From positions 62,001 to 126,000 of the forward strand of contig NZ_CVUA01000001.1 in the NCBI RefSeq assembly GCF_001282785.1: a stretch of 64,000 nt of DNA, in the 5' to 3' direction. Shown here in pieces: positions 42,961 through 51,691 of the stretch. The notes beneath the pieces are model-generated. The model saw only the letters and a program-made list of their open reading frames with translations. It was not told where the DNA came from and did no database searches. Numbering within the stretch: position 1 is the first letter of the stretch; every line of letters begins with the position of its first letter. The position numbers were made by a program, and so were the translations under genes. The stretch is from Halolamina sediminis. GTDB taxonomy: Archaea; Halobacteriota; Halobacteria; Halobacteriales; Haloferacaceae.

Positions 42961-44232
42961 ATGAGCTACGAGCACATCGAACCCCCCGAGTCGGGGTCGA
43001 AAATCACGCTCGCCGACGAGGAGTCCGGCGAACTCGACGTACCGAACGACCCAGTCATCCCGATCATCCACGGCGACGGGATCGGCAAGGACGTGGGGCC
43101 GGCCGCACAGGACGTGCTGACTGCCGCCGCCGAGGCGACGGGCCACGACGTGAACTGGATGGAAGTGTACGCCGGCGAGACCGCCCGCGAGAAGTACGAC
43201 GAGAACCTCCCCGAGGAGACAGTCGAGGCGATCGAGGAGCATCGCGTCGCGATCAAGGGGCCGCTGACGACGCCGGTCGGCGCCGGCTTCCGCAGTCTCA
43301 ACGTCGCGCTGCGGCAGACGCTCGACCTGTACGCGAACGTCCGACCGACCTACTACCTCGACGGCGTCCCGTCGCCGATGAAGGCCCCCGAGGAGATGGA
43401 CATGGTGACGTTCCGGGAGAACACCGAGGACGTGTACGCCGGCATCGAGTGGGAGGCCGGCACCGACGAGGCCGAGCAGGTCCGCGAGTTCGTCGAGGAG
43501 GAGATGGGCTTCGACGACGTGATGCACGAGGGGCCGATCGGCCTCGGCCTCAAGCCGATCTCGGAGAAGGGCTCGAAGCGCCTCGTCCGCGAGGCGATCG
43601 ACTACGCCATCGAGAACGACCGCGACAAGGTCACACTGGTCCACAAGGGGAACATCATGAAGTTCACCGAGGGCCAGTTCGGTACCTGGGGCATGGAGGT
43701 CGCCGACGAGGAGTACCCCGACGACGAAGTGTTCGCCGCCCCCGACTCCCTGTGGGAGGAGCAAGACGAGGTCGACATCCCGGAGGACGCCGTCATGGTC
43801 GAGGAGCGCCTCGCCGACGCGATGCTGCAGTGGATGCAGCTCCGCACCGACGAGTTCGACGTGCTCGCGATGCCGAACCTCAACGGCGACTACCTCTCCG
43901 ACGCCGCGGGCGCCCAGATCGGCGGCCTCGGCATCGCGCCGGGCGCCAACTTCGGCTTCGGCCGCTGTCTCGCCGAACCCGTCCACGGCTCCGCGCCCAA
44001 GCGCGCCGGCCAGGACAAGGCGAACCCGACCGCGCTGATCCTCTCGGGCCGACTGATGTTCGAGTACCTCGGCTGGGAGGACGCCGGCCAGCTGATCCGC
44101 GACGCCGTCGAGAAGACGATCGACGAGGGGACGGTCACCTACGACCTCGCGCGCCAGCGCGAGGACGCCGAGGAGGTTTCGACGACGGCGTACGCCGAGA
44201 CCGTGATCGACAACATTCAGGACCTGGCGTAA
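42961..44232 (+). CDS. icd: Isocitrate dehydrogenase (NADP+)
   Basis: A 423-residue decarboxylating dehydrogenase of the citric acid cycle. Substrate-side motifs are GPLTTPVGAGFRSLNVALRQ and ANVRPTYYLDGVPSPMK. The metal-binding segment is MPNLNGDYLSDAAGAQIGG, followed by LGIAPGANFG and AEPVHGSAPKRAGQDKANP. This set and the length match the bacterial/archaeal homodimeric NADP enzyme. The ATG at 42961 gives SYEHIEPPESGSKITL. Downstream is the convergent cupin gene, 53 bases away. Confidence 0.97.
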   Translation: MSYEHIEPPESGSKITLADEESGELDVPNDPVIPIIHGDGIGKDVGPAAQDVLTAAAEATGHDVNWMEVYAGETAREKYDENLPEETVEAIEEHRVAIKGPLTTPVGAGFRSLNVALRQTLDLYANVRPTYYLDGVPSPMKAPEEMDMVTFRENTEDVYAGIEWEAGTDEAEQVREFVEEEMGFDDVMHEGPIGLGLKPISEKGSKRLVREAIDYAIENDRDKVTLVHKGNIMKFTEGQFGTWGMEVADEEYPDDEVFAAPDSLWEEQDEVDIPEDAVMVEERLADAMLQWMQLRTDEFDVLAMPNLNGDYLSDAAGAQIGGLGIAPGANFGFGRCLAEPVHGSAPKRAGQDKANPTALILSGRLMFEYLGWEDAGQLIRDAVEKTIDEGTVTYDLARQREDAEEVSTTAYAETVIDNIQDLA

Positions 44233-44285
44233 GCCAGTCTCTGCGGCTCTCCGCTCTGCTTTCTTTTGCGACTGCCCGCCAGTCG

Positions 44286-44627
44286 CTACTCCGCCCAGTC
44301 GGGGTTCGTACGTGGCGGCGCGAACACGTCGATTCCCACGACCGGCTCGTCGCCGCGGTTCTCGGCAGCGTGGACCTCGTCGCCCAGCAGGGTGTAGGAC
44401 TCGCCGGCGCCGACGGTGATCTCCTCGCCGTCCTCGAGGACGAACGTGAGTTCGCCCTCCGTGATCAGGCCGGCCTGTTCGTGGTGGTGGCTGTGGGAGG
44501 GGACTTCGGCGCCGGGCTCGATGCGGAAGTGTTGGACGCTGGTTTCGTCGCCGCTCGCGCCGACCGTGAGATGGACGTCGTCGACGGCCTCGACGAAGTC
44601 GGCGTCGTTCGGTGTGTACTGATCCAT
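44286..44627 (-). CDS. Cupin domain protein
   Basis: A 113-residue single cupin barrel. Motif 1 is PGAEVPSHSHHHEQAGLITEG, with three His and a Glu as metal ligands, and motif 2 is LLGDEVHAAENRGDEP with the last His. Small cupins like this can be sensors, isomerases or dioxygenases; the sequence does not say which. The ATG at 44627 is in the flank of repeat copy D; a weak TATA-like GGAACTATACGCC on the minus strand (about 44650-44662) is at the right distance. Confidence 0.92.
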   Translation of the reverse strand: MDQYTPNDADFVEAVDDVHLTVGASGDETSVQHFRIEPGAEVPSHSHHHEQAGLITEGELTFVLEDGEEITVGAGESYTLLGDEVHAAENRGDEPVVGIDVFAPPRTNPDWAE

Positions 44628-44714
44628 GTGGGTGTGTGACGGGGCGAGGCGTATAGTTCCTGAGTTCCCGGCTATTTGGTTGTGGTACGTCTCGTCGGTC
44701 GGTCGGCAGGAGTG

Positions 44715-44779
44715 GTTTTCGACCACTCGGACGGCGACAGCATCTCGACCGTTGGCCACTGGAACCGCGACTGCGACAG
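44715..44779 (+). repeat. Iterated end units before repeat copy D
   Basis: TTCGACCACTCGGACGGCGA (44719) and GTTGGCCACTGGAACCGCGA (44751) begin two units like the element's left end. The next period starts at 44796 with GTCGACCACTTGCGACC, inside copy D. The last spacing is 45, which is 39 plus a six-base insertion. The same 39-base period occurs before copy B. Confidence 0.65.
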
Positions 44780-45127
44780 CAACCTCATCTCGTTCGTCGA
44801 CCACTTGCGACCGCAGTGTGCCGGACACGAGGTCCGGCACGGCACCGAGTCCCCACCCCTCCCCCCGCGAGCGCCAAGGTGGCGCTCGCGAGGCGTCCAC
44901 CGCCTCCGCACCGCTGCCGGCGGTGGCGCGCGACGTGAGCAGGGCGAGACCGAAGGTCTCGCTGGCCGTGCGGGCGACGCGTGGGTCGCCCGCACGACGC
45001 CTCCGTGCGCGAACGAGCGCGCGAGGGACGACCGACTGAGCGGAGCGAAGGAGGAAGTCGGCTGGGGAGGTGTGTGGGCTGTGCGGGACGGTGCGGTCAC
45101 AAGGTGCCAACGATCGAGATGCTGTCG
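44780..45127 (+). repeat. Structured dispersed element, copy D
   Basis: It lies in the 573-base gap between the cupin start and the epimerase stop. The terminal inverted repeats run CAACCTCATCTCGTTCGTCG.. against ..ATCGAGATGCTGTCG. Hairpins are GTGCCGGAC-acgag-GTCCGGCAC, GAGCGCC-aaggt-GGCGCTC, GCGAGACC-gaa-GGTCTCGC and GTGCGGGCGAC-gcgtgg-GTCGCCCGCAC. The third has A/T pairs where copy B has G/C, a compensated change. Core blocks are as in the other copies; the right arm has GTGCGGGACGGTGCGG. The short remainder up to 45200 holds a T-rich stretch only. Confidence 0.87.
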
Positions 45128-45200
45128 CCGGAGCGGTTGCTGTGTCGCCGTAAAAAAGAATCACTCAAGGGAACTCAAAAACCAAACCGCCCGAACCCAC

Positions 45201-46034
45201 TCACTCCAACAACTCCGACGGCGGCGACTGCCAATCACTCGCCGAATCCTGCGGCTCGTACCCAAGTAGCTCCTTCGTGTGCTCCAGATCGAACCAACTC
45301 CGGGGGTTGTCGCTGGTCGCGAAGAAGATCCCGAACTCGGTGTCCTCGTCCGTCAAACAGAGCTCGACCAACTGCGCCCAGTCCCGCAGCGAGAGCCACG
45401 TCCCCTTCAGCCGCTTCACCTGCTCGGTGTACGCCTCGCTCCTGCGCTCCCACCGCCCCTCCTCGACGCCACGCTCCGCGTCGCCGTACGGGTGGTCGTA
45501 GTCGCCCCCACGAACGCTCGCGATCCGGGCGGCGTAGAACCGTTTTGGATACTCCCGCTGCTCGACGTAGTACCGCCCCAGATCCTCGCCGTACGCTTTC
45601 GAGACGCCGTAGTAGGAGTCCGGTCGCTCGTCGTCGTCGACGGTGACGGTCGTGTCGTCGTCGAGTTCGTACACGTCCGGTTTCCCCTCCTCCTCCCACA
45701 TCCCGGCGGCGTGGATCGAGGAGGCGAACACGAACCGCTCGACCTCGGCGTCTGCGGCGGCTTCGAGCACGTTCCGCGTCCCGACGAGGTTGCTCCGCTC
45801 GACGGACTCCCACGACGCCGAAACCGCGGGGTTCGCGGCGAGATGAACGACCGCGTCGACGCCGTCGAACGCCGGCCGGATCGCGTCGTACTCCGAGATA
45901 TCGGCGACGACGTCCACGTCCGGGGCGTCCTCGCGATCGAGGTAGACGAACTCGTGGGGCGAGTCGTCGGTATCGAGGTGTTGCTTGATTCCCGAAGCGA
46001 CCTGACCTTCCGATCCGGTGACCAGCACGCGCAT
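45201..46034 (-). CDS. NAD-dependent epimerase/dehydratase (extended SDR)
   Basis: A 277-residue Rossmann-fold protein. The nucleotide-binding loop is VTGSEGQVASG, followed by Asp of YLDRED that favours NAD, AVVHLAANPAVSASW, and the catalytic SYYGVSKAYGEDL (YxxxK) with FASSIHAAG as the Ser strand. A conserved substrate-side segment is FYAARIASVRGGDYDHPYGD. It resembles uronate dehydrogenase-like and haloarchaeal glucose-6-phosphate dehydrogenase-like proteins; the substrate cannot be named with confidence. Its stop lies 73 bases from repeat copy D. Confidence 0.88.
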   Translation of the reverse strand: MRVLVTGSEGQVASGIKQHLDTDDSPHEFVYLDREDAPDVDVVADISEYDAIRPAFDGVDAVVHLAANPAVSASWESVERSNLVGTRNVLEAAADAEVERFVFASSIHAAGMWEEEGKPDVYELDDDTTVTVDDDERPDSYYGVSKAYGEDLGRYYVEQREYPKRFYAARIASVRGGDYDHPYGDAERGVEEGRWERRSEAYTEQVKRLKGTWLSLRDWAQLVELCLTDEDTEFGIFFATSDNPRSWFDLEHTKELLGYEPQDSASDWQSPPSELLE

Positions 46035-46126
46035 ACCCGGAGGTGGGCGGAGGCCGAGAAAAACGCCGGGATGGCCGGATGACTATGAGCGGAGGATTCA
46101 TACCCGATAGCGTACCACTCCCGGGC

Positions 46127-46642
46127 ATGTACGCGGTCGTCGGCTGTACCGAGTGTGGCACCTACTGGCTGCTCACGGACCCCCGGGAGAGCGACTCCGC
46201 GACCTGCCCCAAATGCGGCCGGCGCCACCAGACGAAGAAGCTCAATCGTTTCTTCGAGTCGGAGGACCGCGAGGCCGCCCGCGAGGCTCGCGCTGCCCTG
46301 CTGGCGAAGAAACACGGCGACAGCGCCGCGTTCGACGACGTGGCGCACGTCTCCGAACTGGAGGAGCGCATCGAGGAGAGCGGGCTCTCCGAGGAAGCGT
46401 ACCTCGAACAGTCGGGCATCGACGCCGACGAGGTGCAGGCGGCGGGCGACACGTCGAAATCGGCCTCACGCAGCCGCGACGAGAAAGTTCGCGATGCCGT
46501 CCGGGAGGGGGGAACCGAGGCCGAAATCGTCGAGCGTGTGGTTGAGGACGGCGTTCCCCGCGGCGCCGCGGAGAAGCTGTTGGAGAAGCTCCGGCGACAG
46601 GGGGAAGTGATCGAGTCCGGCGGTGAGTTGCGGTTGGTGTAG
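46127..46642 (+). CDS. Zinc-ribbon and coiled-coil protein (DUF5817-like)
   Basis: A 171-residue protein. The N-terminal zinc ribbon reads VVGCTECGTYWLL ... CPKCGRRHQ, followed by a basic helix KKLNRFFESEDREAAREARAALLAKKHGD. A middle helical section and a C-terminal winged-helix-like domain (DGVPRGAAEKLLEKLRRQGEV, then EL RLV) follow. Nucleic-acid binding is likely. The ATG at 46127 (MYAVVGCTEC) matches the family start; an ATG 42 bases upstream is possible. The gene is convergent with the toxin gene, three bases apart. Confidence 0.82.
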   Translation: MYAVVGCTECGTYWLLTDPRESDSATCPKCGRRHQTKKLNRFFESEDREAAREARAALLAKKHGDSAAFDDVAHVSELEERIEESGLSEEAYLEQSGIDADEVQAAGDTSKSASRSRDEKVRDAVREGGTEAEIVERVVEDGVPRGAAEKLLEKLRRQGEVIESGGELRLV

Positions 46643-46645
46643 CGT

Positions 46646-46909
46646 TCAGGGCGGAAGGTGTCGGTCGTAGACGTTCCGTCGGTGGCCGACAGCTTCGACG
46701 ACGATGGTGCCGTCACTACGGTCCCAACTCACTACTACCCGATAGTCACCGACTCGGAGCTTGTAGTACGGATATCCCGAAAGCGGTTCCAGTCGGTGTT
46801 CGGTCCACTCGGTCGCTTCTTCGACTTTGTTCAGTACGCGGTCGGCGACCTGTGGATCGAGCCCGTCGAGATGGTCGAGTGCCTGTTCGGTGTACTCGAC
46901 CTCAGTCAT
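46646..46909 (-). CDS. RelE/ParE-type toxin
   Basis: An 87-residue protein with the RelE fold pattern: EYTEQALDHLDGLDPQVADRV, then LEPLSGYPYYKLRVGDYRVVVSWD (quoted across a turn) and VEAVGHRRNVYDR at the end. The Arg/Tyr of RVGDYRV and the terminal H-R-R...Y match residues used by RelE-like ribonucleases to cut mRNA in the ribosome. It overlaps the antitoxin gene by eight bases, so the antitoxin is made first. A mild RelE homologue could also be a gyrase-type ParE toxin. Confidence 0.9.
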   Translation of the reverse strand: MTEVEYTEQALDHLDGLDPQVADRVLNKVEEATEWTEHRLEPLSGYPYYKLRVGDYRVVVSWDRSDGTIVVEAVGHRRNVYDRHLPP

Positions 46910-47177
46910 CGAGTCCGAGCCGTTCGCGCGCCTCTTCCTCCGACACCGTCTCACCCTGTTCTCGCTGCTCACGACTCTCCTCGAGGTCGTCGAGCGTTTC
47001 GTCGCTCAGTTTCGTGGACGGGTCGACCCAGTCACGGAGCGCGTCCCGAATCGCTTCGGACTTGCTCGAGTATCCGCGGCGCTCCCACTCGTCTTCGATC
47101 TGTTCGAGCAGCGTCTCGGGCACACGAACGTTGATTTTCCGCATTCGGTCGTCCCCACTTTCGGCGTCGGTGCTCAT
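46902..47177 (-). CDS. Ribbon-helix-helix antitoxin
   Basis: A 91-residue protein. After about ten polar residues comes the RHH domain: MRKINVRVPETLLEQIEDEW, then SSKSEAIRDALRDWV. The acidic C-terminal tail (LSDETLDDLEESREQREQG) would wrap the toxin. MRKINVRV is a possible internal start, but the ATG at 47177 is just four bases from a perfect palindrome that probably is its operator. The gene precedes and overlaps the RelE-type toxin gene, the usual order for such modules. Confidence 0.9.
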   Translation of the reverse strand: MSTDAESGDDRMRKINVRVPETLLEQIEDEWERRGYSSKSEAIRDALRDWVDPSTKLSDETLDDLEESREQREQGETVSEEEARERLGLDD

Positions 47178-47181
47178 ACTG

Positions 47182-47201
47182 TGTGATACAGCTGTATCAC
47201 A
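47182..47201. promoter_or_regulatory. Palindromic operator of the toxin-antitoxin pair
   Basis: A perfect 20-base inverted repeat made of TGTGATACAG and its reverse complement. It starts five bases upstream of the antitoxin ATG, so it would cover the transcription start of a leaderless message. RHH antitoxins commonly autoregulate through such sites. It is the only perfect palindrome of this length upstream of a gene in the window. Confidence 0.8.
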
Positions 47202-47229
47202 GAAAAACCTTCGCCGCCGTCGACGCGCC

Positions 47230-48462
47230 TTACCGACCCAGTTCCGCGTGCGCACTCGACAGGTTCCGCGACGCAAGCGCCGAGAGCAGCGAGAGCTCCC
47301 CTGCCAGCGCACCCGTCGCGACACACTCCGCGAGCGCGTCGGCGTTCGAGCCCGCAGGATCGCCGCCGCCGCGGATCCCCAGCACGTCCAGCCCCTCGGC
47401 CTGCGTCGGGAGCTTCGTCCCGCCGCCGACGGTGCCCACTTCGATCGACGCGAGCGAGACGGCGGCGTACAGCCCCTCCTCCCGCGCTTCGACGGAGACG
47501 ATCCCGTTACTGCCCTCGACGACCTGTGCGGCGTCCTGCCCGGTCGCGAGGTACATCGCGGCGACGACGTTCGCGACCTGTGCGTTGAACCCGAGACTCC
47601 CCGCCTTCGCGCTGCCGATCAGGTTCTTCCGGGTGTTGACCTCCGCGATCGCTTCGGGCGTGGTCTTCAGCGTCTCCTCGACGAACTCCCGGGGAAGCGT
47701 CGCCTCGGCGGTGACGCTGCGGCCCCGCCCCTCGACGGCGTTGATCGCGGCGGGCTTCTTGTCGGTACAGAGGTTCCCCGAGAGCGCGACCAGCGAGGCG
47801 TCGGTCTCGCGCTCGATCACGTCGCAGGCCTCCCCGGTCGCGATCGTGACCATGTTCATCCCCATCGCGTCCGCGGTGTCGTAGCGGAACCGCAGGAAGA
47901 CGTTGTCGCCGACGACGTAGGGCGTCACGTCGAGCAGCTTCCCGTGGCTCGTGGTCGACTCCGCAGCCTCTCGAAGCTTCTCGGTGTTCTCCCGGACCCA
48001 CTCCGCCAGCGCCTGCGACTCCGCGATCCCGCTCGTCCGGAACACCGGCGCGCGGGTCATTCCCGTCTTCGTCACCCGCGCGGTCGCGCCACCGGCATCG
48101 TCGATGACGGAGAGCCCGCGGTTGACGGAGGCCAGCAGCGCGCCCTCGGTGGTCGCGAGCGGGAGGTACGTCTCCCCCTCGAACGCGCCGCCGTCGATGG
48201 TGACGGGGCCGGCGACGCCCATCGGGATCTGAGCGGCGCCGACCATGTTCTCGATGTTGCTGCCCGCCGCCTGCTCGGCCGGGAAGGCGTACTCGCCGGT
48301 CGTTTCCAGTTCGGCGCCGGAGTCGCGCTCGACCACCAGCCGCCGGGCCGCGGCGGCGGTGTCAGCGTCGGCGTGGTCCTCGAGCTCGTACAGCCGCAGG
48401 TCGCCGCTCTCGACCCGGTCGGCCAGCTCCTCGGCGGCGTCGGCGTCGACGCGGTCGGTCAT
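47230..48462 (-). CDS. hmgA: HMG-CoA reductase (NADPH), class I
   Basis: A 410-residue enzyme that makes mevalonate for archaeal isoprenoid lipids and is the target of statins in haloarchaea. Motifs: SNIENMVGAAQIPMGVAGP, LATTEGALLASVNRG (catalytic Glu), the nucleotide-side DAMGMNMVTIATGEA, SGNLCTDKKPAAIN (catalytic Lys), GFNAQVANVVAAMYLATGQD (catalytic Asp), and the C-terminal SRNLSSAHAELGR with the catalytic His. There is no membrane anchor, as usual in archaea. The start at 48462 gives TDRVDADAAEELADRV. It is divergent from the amidohydrolase gene, 134 bases away. Confidence 0.98.
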   Translation of the reverse strand: MTDRVDADAAEELADRVESGDLRLYELEDHADADTAAAARRLVVERDSGAELETTGEYAFPAEQAAGSNIENMVGAAQIPMGVAGPVTIDGGAFEGETYLPLATTEGALLASVNRGLSVIDDAGGATARVTKTGMTRAPVFRTSGIAESQALAEWVRENTEKLREAAESTTSHGKLLDVTPYVVGDNVFLRFRYDTADAMGMNMVTIATGEACDVIERETDASLVALSGNLCTDKKPAAINAVEGRGRSVTAEATLPREFVEETLKTTPEAIAEVNTRKNLIGSAKAGSLGFNAQVANVVAAMYLATGQDAAQVVEGSNGIVSVEAREEGLYAAVSLASIEVGTVGGGTKLPTQAEGLDVLGIRGGGDPAGSNADALAECVATGALAGELSLLSALASRNLSSAHAELGR

Positions 48463-48596
48463 GCCCCCGGGTTCCGTCGGCGCGGGCAAACCGTTACCGA
48501 TCCGGGGCGGTCGGCTCGCCCCGTCCTACGGTGACCGCGCCCGCGGGACCGCCCGCTTCCCGAACGGTTTTGCCCGATCCGGCCCGTCCTCCGGCA

Positions 48597-50141
48597 ATGA
48601 CCGAGGCCGCCGACACCGTCTTCCTCGACGGCGAGATCCACACGCTGACCGACCCCGACGAGACGTACGAGGCCGTCGCGGTCCGCGACGGCGAGATCGT
48701 CCGGCTGGGGAGCAGCTACGACGTGGAGTTCCTCGCGGGCACCGACACCGACACCATCGACCTCGACGGCCGCGTGCTGCTCCCGGGGTTCATCGACGCC
48801 CACACGCACCTGACGACCGTCGGGGAGTACCTCGTCCACGCCGACCTCTCGGCGGCCGACGACCTCGACGAGGCGGTGTCGCTGCTCCGTGAGCGCGCCG
48901 CGGAGACCGACCACGCGGAGGATCCGGAGTGGATCCGCGGCTACGGCTACGACGAGAGCACGTGGCCCGAGGACCGCTACCTCGACCGCGAGGACCTCGA
49001 CGCCGTCAGCGAGGAACGTCCCGTCGTCGCGTTCCGGGAGGACATGCACGTCGCCTCCGTCAACAGCGTCGTCCTCGATCGCTACGCCGAGGAGATGGCC
49101 GCGGAGAACGTCCACTACGAGGGGACCGAGCCGACGGGCGTGCTCGTCGAGGAGGCGGTCGACGTGCTGTACGACGCGGTCGCGCCCGACGCCGCGGAGA
49201 CTGGCCGGCTTGCCGCGGCCGCACAGGCTCGCGCGAACGAACTCGGTGTTACCGGCGTCCACGACATGGTCCGCGGGTCGTACGCTCCCGAGGTGTATCG
49301 CGACATGGATCTCGCCGACGAGCTCTCGTTGCGGGTGCGCATCAACTACTGGTCGGACCACCTCGATGCGCTTATCGAGACCGGCCTGCGGACGAACCAC
49401 GGCTCCGAGATGGTGCGCGTCGGCGGGGTCAAGTCCTTCACCGACGGCAGCTTCGGCGGCCGGACCGCGAAGCTCTCCGAACCCTACCACGACGACACCG
49501 ACGAGTACGGCTCGTGGGTCGTCGAGCCCGAGGAGCTTCGCGAAATCGTTCAGAAGGCCGACGACGCGGGGCTCCAGATGACGGTCCACGCGATCGGCGA
49601 CGAGGCGATCGACGAGACGCTCGACGCGTTCGAGCAGACCGACGACCCCGGCGGCATGCGCCACCGCGTCGAGCACGTCGAACTGGCCTCCGAGGAAGCG
49701 ATCGAACGCTTCGGCGAGATGGGCGTGATCGCGTCGGTCCAGCCGAACTTCCTCAAGTGGGCCAAGGAGGGCGGGCTCTACGAGTCCCGGCTCGGCGCGC
49801 GCCGGGCGGAGACTAACCGCTACGCGCTGCTTGACGGCGCGGGCGCCCCGATCGCGTTCGGCTCGGACTGCATGCCGCTGGATCCACTGCTCGGCGTCCA
49901 CCACGCCGTCAACACCGAGGTCGACGCCCAACGGCTCGCCGTCACCGAGGCCCTCCGGGCGTACACGCTGGGCGCGGCCTACGCGGGCTTCGACGAGGGG
50001 CGACTCGGCACCGTCGAGACGGGGAAGCTCGCGGACTTCACGGTGCTCGAGGAGTCGCCGTGGGACAACGAGGGATCGATCGAGGATATCGACGTGGCGA
50101 TGACCGTCGTCGACGGCGAGGTCGTGTACGACGGGCGCTGA
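48597..50141 (+). CDS. YtcJ-like amidohydrolase
   Basis: A 514-residue metal-dependent hydrolase. The beta-sandwich segment DTVFLDGEIHTLTDPDETYEAVAVRDG is followed by LLPGFIDAHTHL with the HxH metal pair. VKSFTDGSFGGRTA carries the carboxylated-Lys position, then TVHAIGDEAID and RHRVEHVELAS provide further His ligands, and FGSDCMPLDP the final Asp. The C-terminal return to the sandwich is GTVETGKLADFTVLEESPW. Relatives hydrolyse exocyclic amide or ester bonds, and the substrate is unknown. No signal peptide. Confidence 0.93.
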   Translation: MTEAADTVFLDGEIHTLTDPDETYEAVAVRDGEIVRLGSSYDVEFLAGTDTDTIDLDGRVLLPGFIDAHTHLTTVGEYLVHADLSAADDLDEAVSLLRERAAETDHAEDPEWIRGYGYDESTWPEDRYLDREDLDAVSEERPVVAFREDMHVASVNSVVLDRYAEEMAAENVHYEGTEPTGVLVEEAVDVLYDAVAPDAAETGRLAAAAQARANELGVTGVHDMVRGSYAPEVYRDMDLADELSLRVRINYWSDHLDALIETGLRTNHGSEMVRVGGVKSFTDGSFGGRTAKLSEPYHDDTDEYGSWVVEPEELREIVQKADDAGLQMTVHAIGDEAIDETLDAFEQTDDPGGMRHRVEHVELASEEAIERFGEMGVIASVQPNFLKWAKEGGLYESRLGARRAETNRYALLDGAGAPIAFGSDCMPLDPLLGVHHAVNTEVDAQRLAVTEALRAYTLGAAYAGFDEGRLGTVETGKLADFTVLEESPWDNEGSIEDIDVAMTVVDGEVVYDGR

Positions 50142-50142
50142 C

Positions 50143-50553
50143 TCAGCGTTCGAACGCCGGCTCGCGTTCCTCACGCTCCGCAGTACCGCCACTGTCGCTC
50201 TCCATCAGCCGCTCCATCCGTCGCTCGAACTCCTCGTCGGTGAGTTCACCCTCGGCGTAACGCTGCTGGAGAGTCGTGATCGGGTCGGCGGTCTCCTCGA
50301 CTGCCGACGGCTCACTCGCGGCGGGGTTCGCCTCCTCGGGTGCGGCGTCGGCCTGCTCGACGAGCCCGCGGCCGAGCGAGACGGCCAGCCCGGCGGTCGC
50401 GACGGTGAAAAGCACCGCGAGCACAATCGCCGCGGTAGAGCCCGCCATCGTCGTCGAGAGCACGCCGATCATCGCCGCGACGAGCAGGGCGCCGGTCAGG
50501 AACATCCGTGCACGGGCGCTGGAGGGAGCGACGCGATGGACCAGATCGCTCAT
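50143..50553 (-). CDS. Membrane protein with C-terminal SHOCT domain
   Basis: A 136-residue protein. Two hydrophobic stretches (MFLTGALLVAAMIGVLSTTMAG and AIVLAVLFTVATAGLAVSL, each one helix) form a hairpin in the membrane. An acidic linker follows, then a SHOCT motif (DPITTLQQRYAEGELTDEEFERRMERL). SHOCT is a short oligomerisation domain found at the ends of many prokaryotic membrane proteins. The ATG at 50553 (MSDLVHRVAPSS) is preferred; another nine codons upstream is possible. The stop overlaps the end of the amidohydrolase region convergently. Confidence 0.85.
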   Translation of the reverse strand: MSDLVHRVAPSSARARMFLTGALLVAAMIGVLSTTMAGSTAAIVLAVLFTVATAGLAVSLGRGLVEQADAAPEEANPAASEPSAVEETADPITTLQQRYAEGELTDEEFERRMERLMESDSGGTAEREEREPAFER

Positions 50554-50601
50554 ACCACACGGCTGTCGCTGTCGGCTCATATTACTGTCGCTGCGTGGAC
50601 A

Positions 50602-51666
50602 TCAGGACCCGGCGGCGCCGGCCCGCGTCGAGAGCAGCGTCGTCGCCGTCCCGCCGAGCAGCAGCACGAACCAGTAGGTGCAGAGCCGGACACAGAACGC
50701 GATCACGGCGGCGGCCGCGAGGTCGATCCCCGCAAGCGCGACGAGCGCGCCGGCGAGCACCACCTCGACACCGCCGACCCCGCCGGGAACCGGGAGGAGA
50801 TTCAGGAAGTCGCTCACCGGGACGGCGACACAAGCGACCGCCAGTGCGACCGGCGTCCCCAGCGCCACGCCCGTCGTCACCGCCGGCAGGGAGAGCAGCG
50901 TCCAGCCCAGTATCGACAGCCCGGCCGCGACGACGATCCGGCTGGGTTCCGCCCGGATCAGCTGTCGCGCCTCGTCGAACTCCCCCAGCCCTCGCCCGAT
51001 CGCTTCCCTGCTCGTCCTCGTCGCGATGCGTCCGGAGAGCCGGCCGAGCGTTCGATTGACCGCTGCCGCGGTGGCGTGGACGATCCTGTCGAGGTCGACC
51101 CCGGTCACGAGCGCCCCGACGAGCGCGATCCAGCCGACGGCGACGACCGCGAGCACGCCGGCGACCGGGAGCAGCCCGGTCCGGCCTCCCGCGACGAGGG
51201 CGATCGTCCCCCCGAGTGCGACGACGGTCGAGCCGAGGAACGTCGACGCCTGCGCGATGATCGTCGCCGGGAGCGCCCGGTCGGTCGGGATCCCCGTCGC
51301 CGAGCGCATCGAGTAGGCGATCAGCACCGGCCCCGCGACGTTGCCGACCGGGAGGAGCTGGCGGCCGTAGACCCCGCGGAGGTACGCCAGCGCGCCGTCG
51401 ACGGAGGGGCGCACGCCGAGCAGCGCCGCCAGCGCGAGGAACTGCGCGCCCACCCCGCCGACGGCCGCGACGAGCCCCAGCGCGAACGGCATCGGGTCGA
51501 GCGACGCGAGGGTCGAGACGACCTGCTCGACGCCGACGAGCCAGCCGAACAGCGCCAGCGCGAGCAGTCCCGCGGCGAGACCGGCGGCAACGGAGAGACG
51601 CTGACGGGCGCGGGACACGCTCCGACGTGGTGCGGCACGCGTAAATCGTTCGGGGGAAAGAGCCAT
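50602..51666 (-). CDS. Lysylphosphatidylglycerol synthase TM-region (UPF0104) protein
   Basis: A 354-residue integral membrane protein with about eight hydrophobic segments, resembling the flippase-like TM domain of MprF/AglD. Typical spots are LRGVYGRQLLPVGNVAGPVLIAY (quoted as one loop-to-helix region across two segments), VPVSDFLNLLPVPGGVGGVEVVL and the final LCTYWFVLLLGG. There is no aminoacyl-transferase domain. In archaea such proteins occur in glycan and lipid modification. The ATG at 51666 (MALSPERFTRAAPRR) gives a basic N-terminus before the first helix; it is divergent from the small membrane protein gene 25 bases away. Confidence 0.88.
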   Translation of the reverse strand: MALSPERFTRAAPRRSVSRARQRLSVAAGLAAGLLALALFGWLVGVEQVVSTLASLDPMPFALGLVAAVGGVGAQFLALAALLGVRPSVDGALAYLRGVYGRQLLPVGNVAGPVLIAYSMRSATGIPTDRALPATIIAQASTFLGSTVVALGGTIALVAGGRTGLLPVAGVLAVVAVGWIALVGALVTGVDLDRIVHATAAAVNRTLGRLSGRIATRTSREAIGRGLGEFDEARQLIRAEPSRIVVAAGLSILGWTLLSLPAVTTGVALGTPVALAVACVAVPVSDFLNLLPVPGGVGGVEVVLAGALVALAGIDLAAAAVIAFCVRLCTYWFVLLLGGTATTLLSTRAGAAGS

Positions 51667-51691
51667 GCCCCGTCCGGCCCACGCTCCCGCC

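Noticed and set aside
42739-43986. Long minus-strand frame antisense to icd, and similar frames antisense to the S9 peptidase (16852-18192), the amidohydrolase (48459-50192) and glyS/helicase
   Set aside because: High GC and a strong third-position bias produce long open antisense frames. Their translations are low-complexity Val/Asp/Arg-rich and match no family, while the sense frames have full domain signatures.
44672-45269. Frames within the five dispersed elements that look similar from copy to copy
   Set aside because: Similarity comes from conserved DNA. Stops and frame shifts differ between copies, all six frames are about equally conserved and hairpins interrupt the frames.
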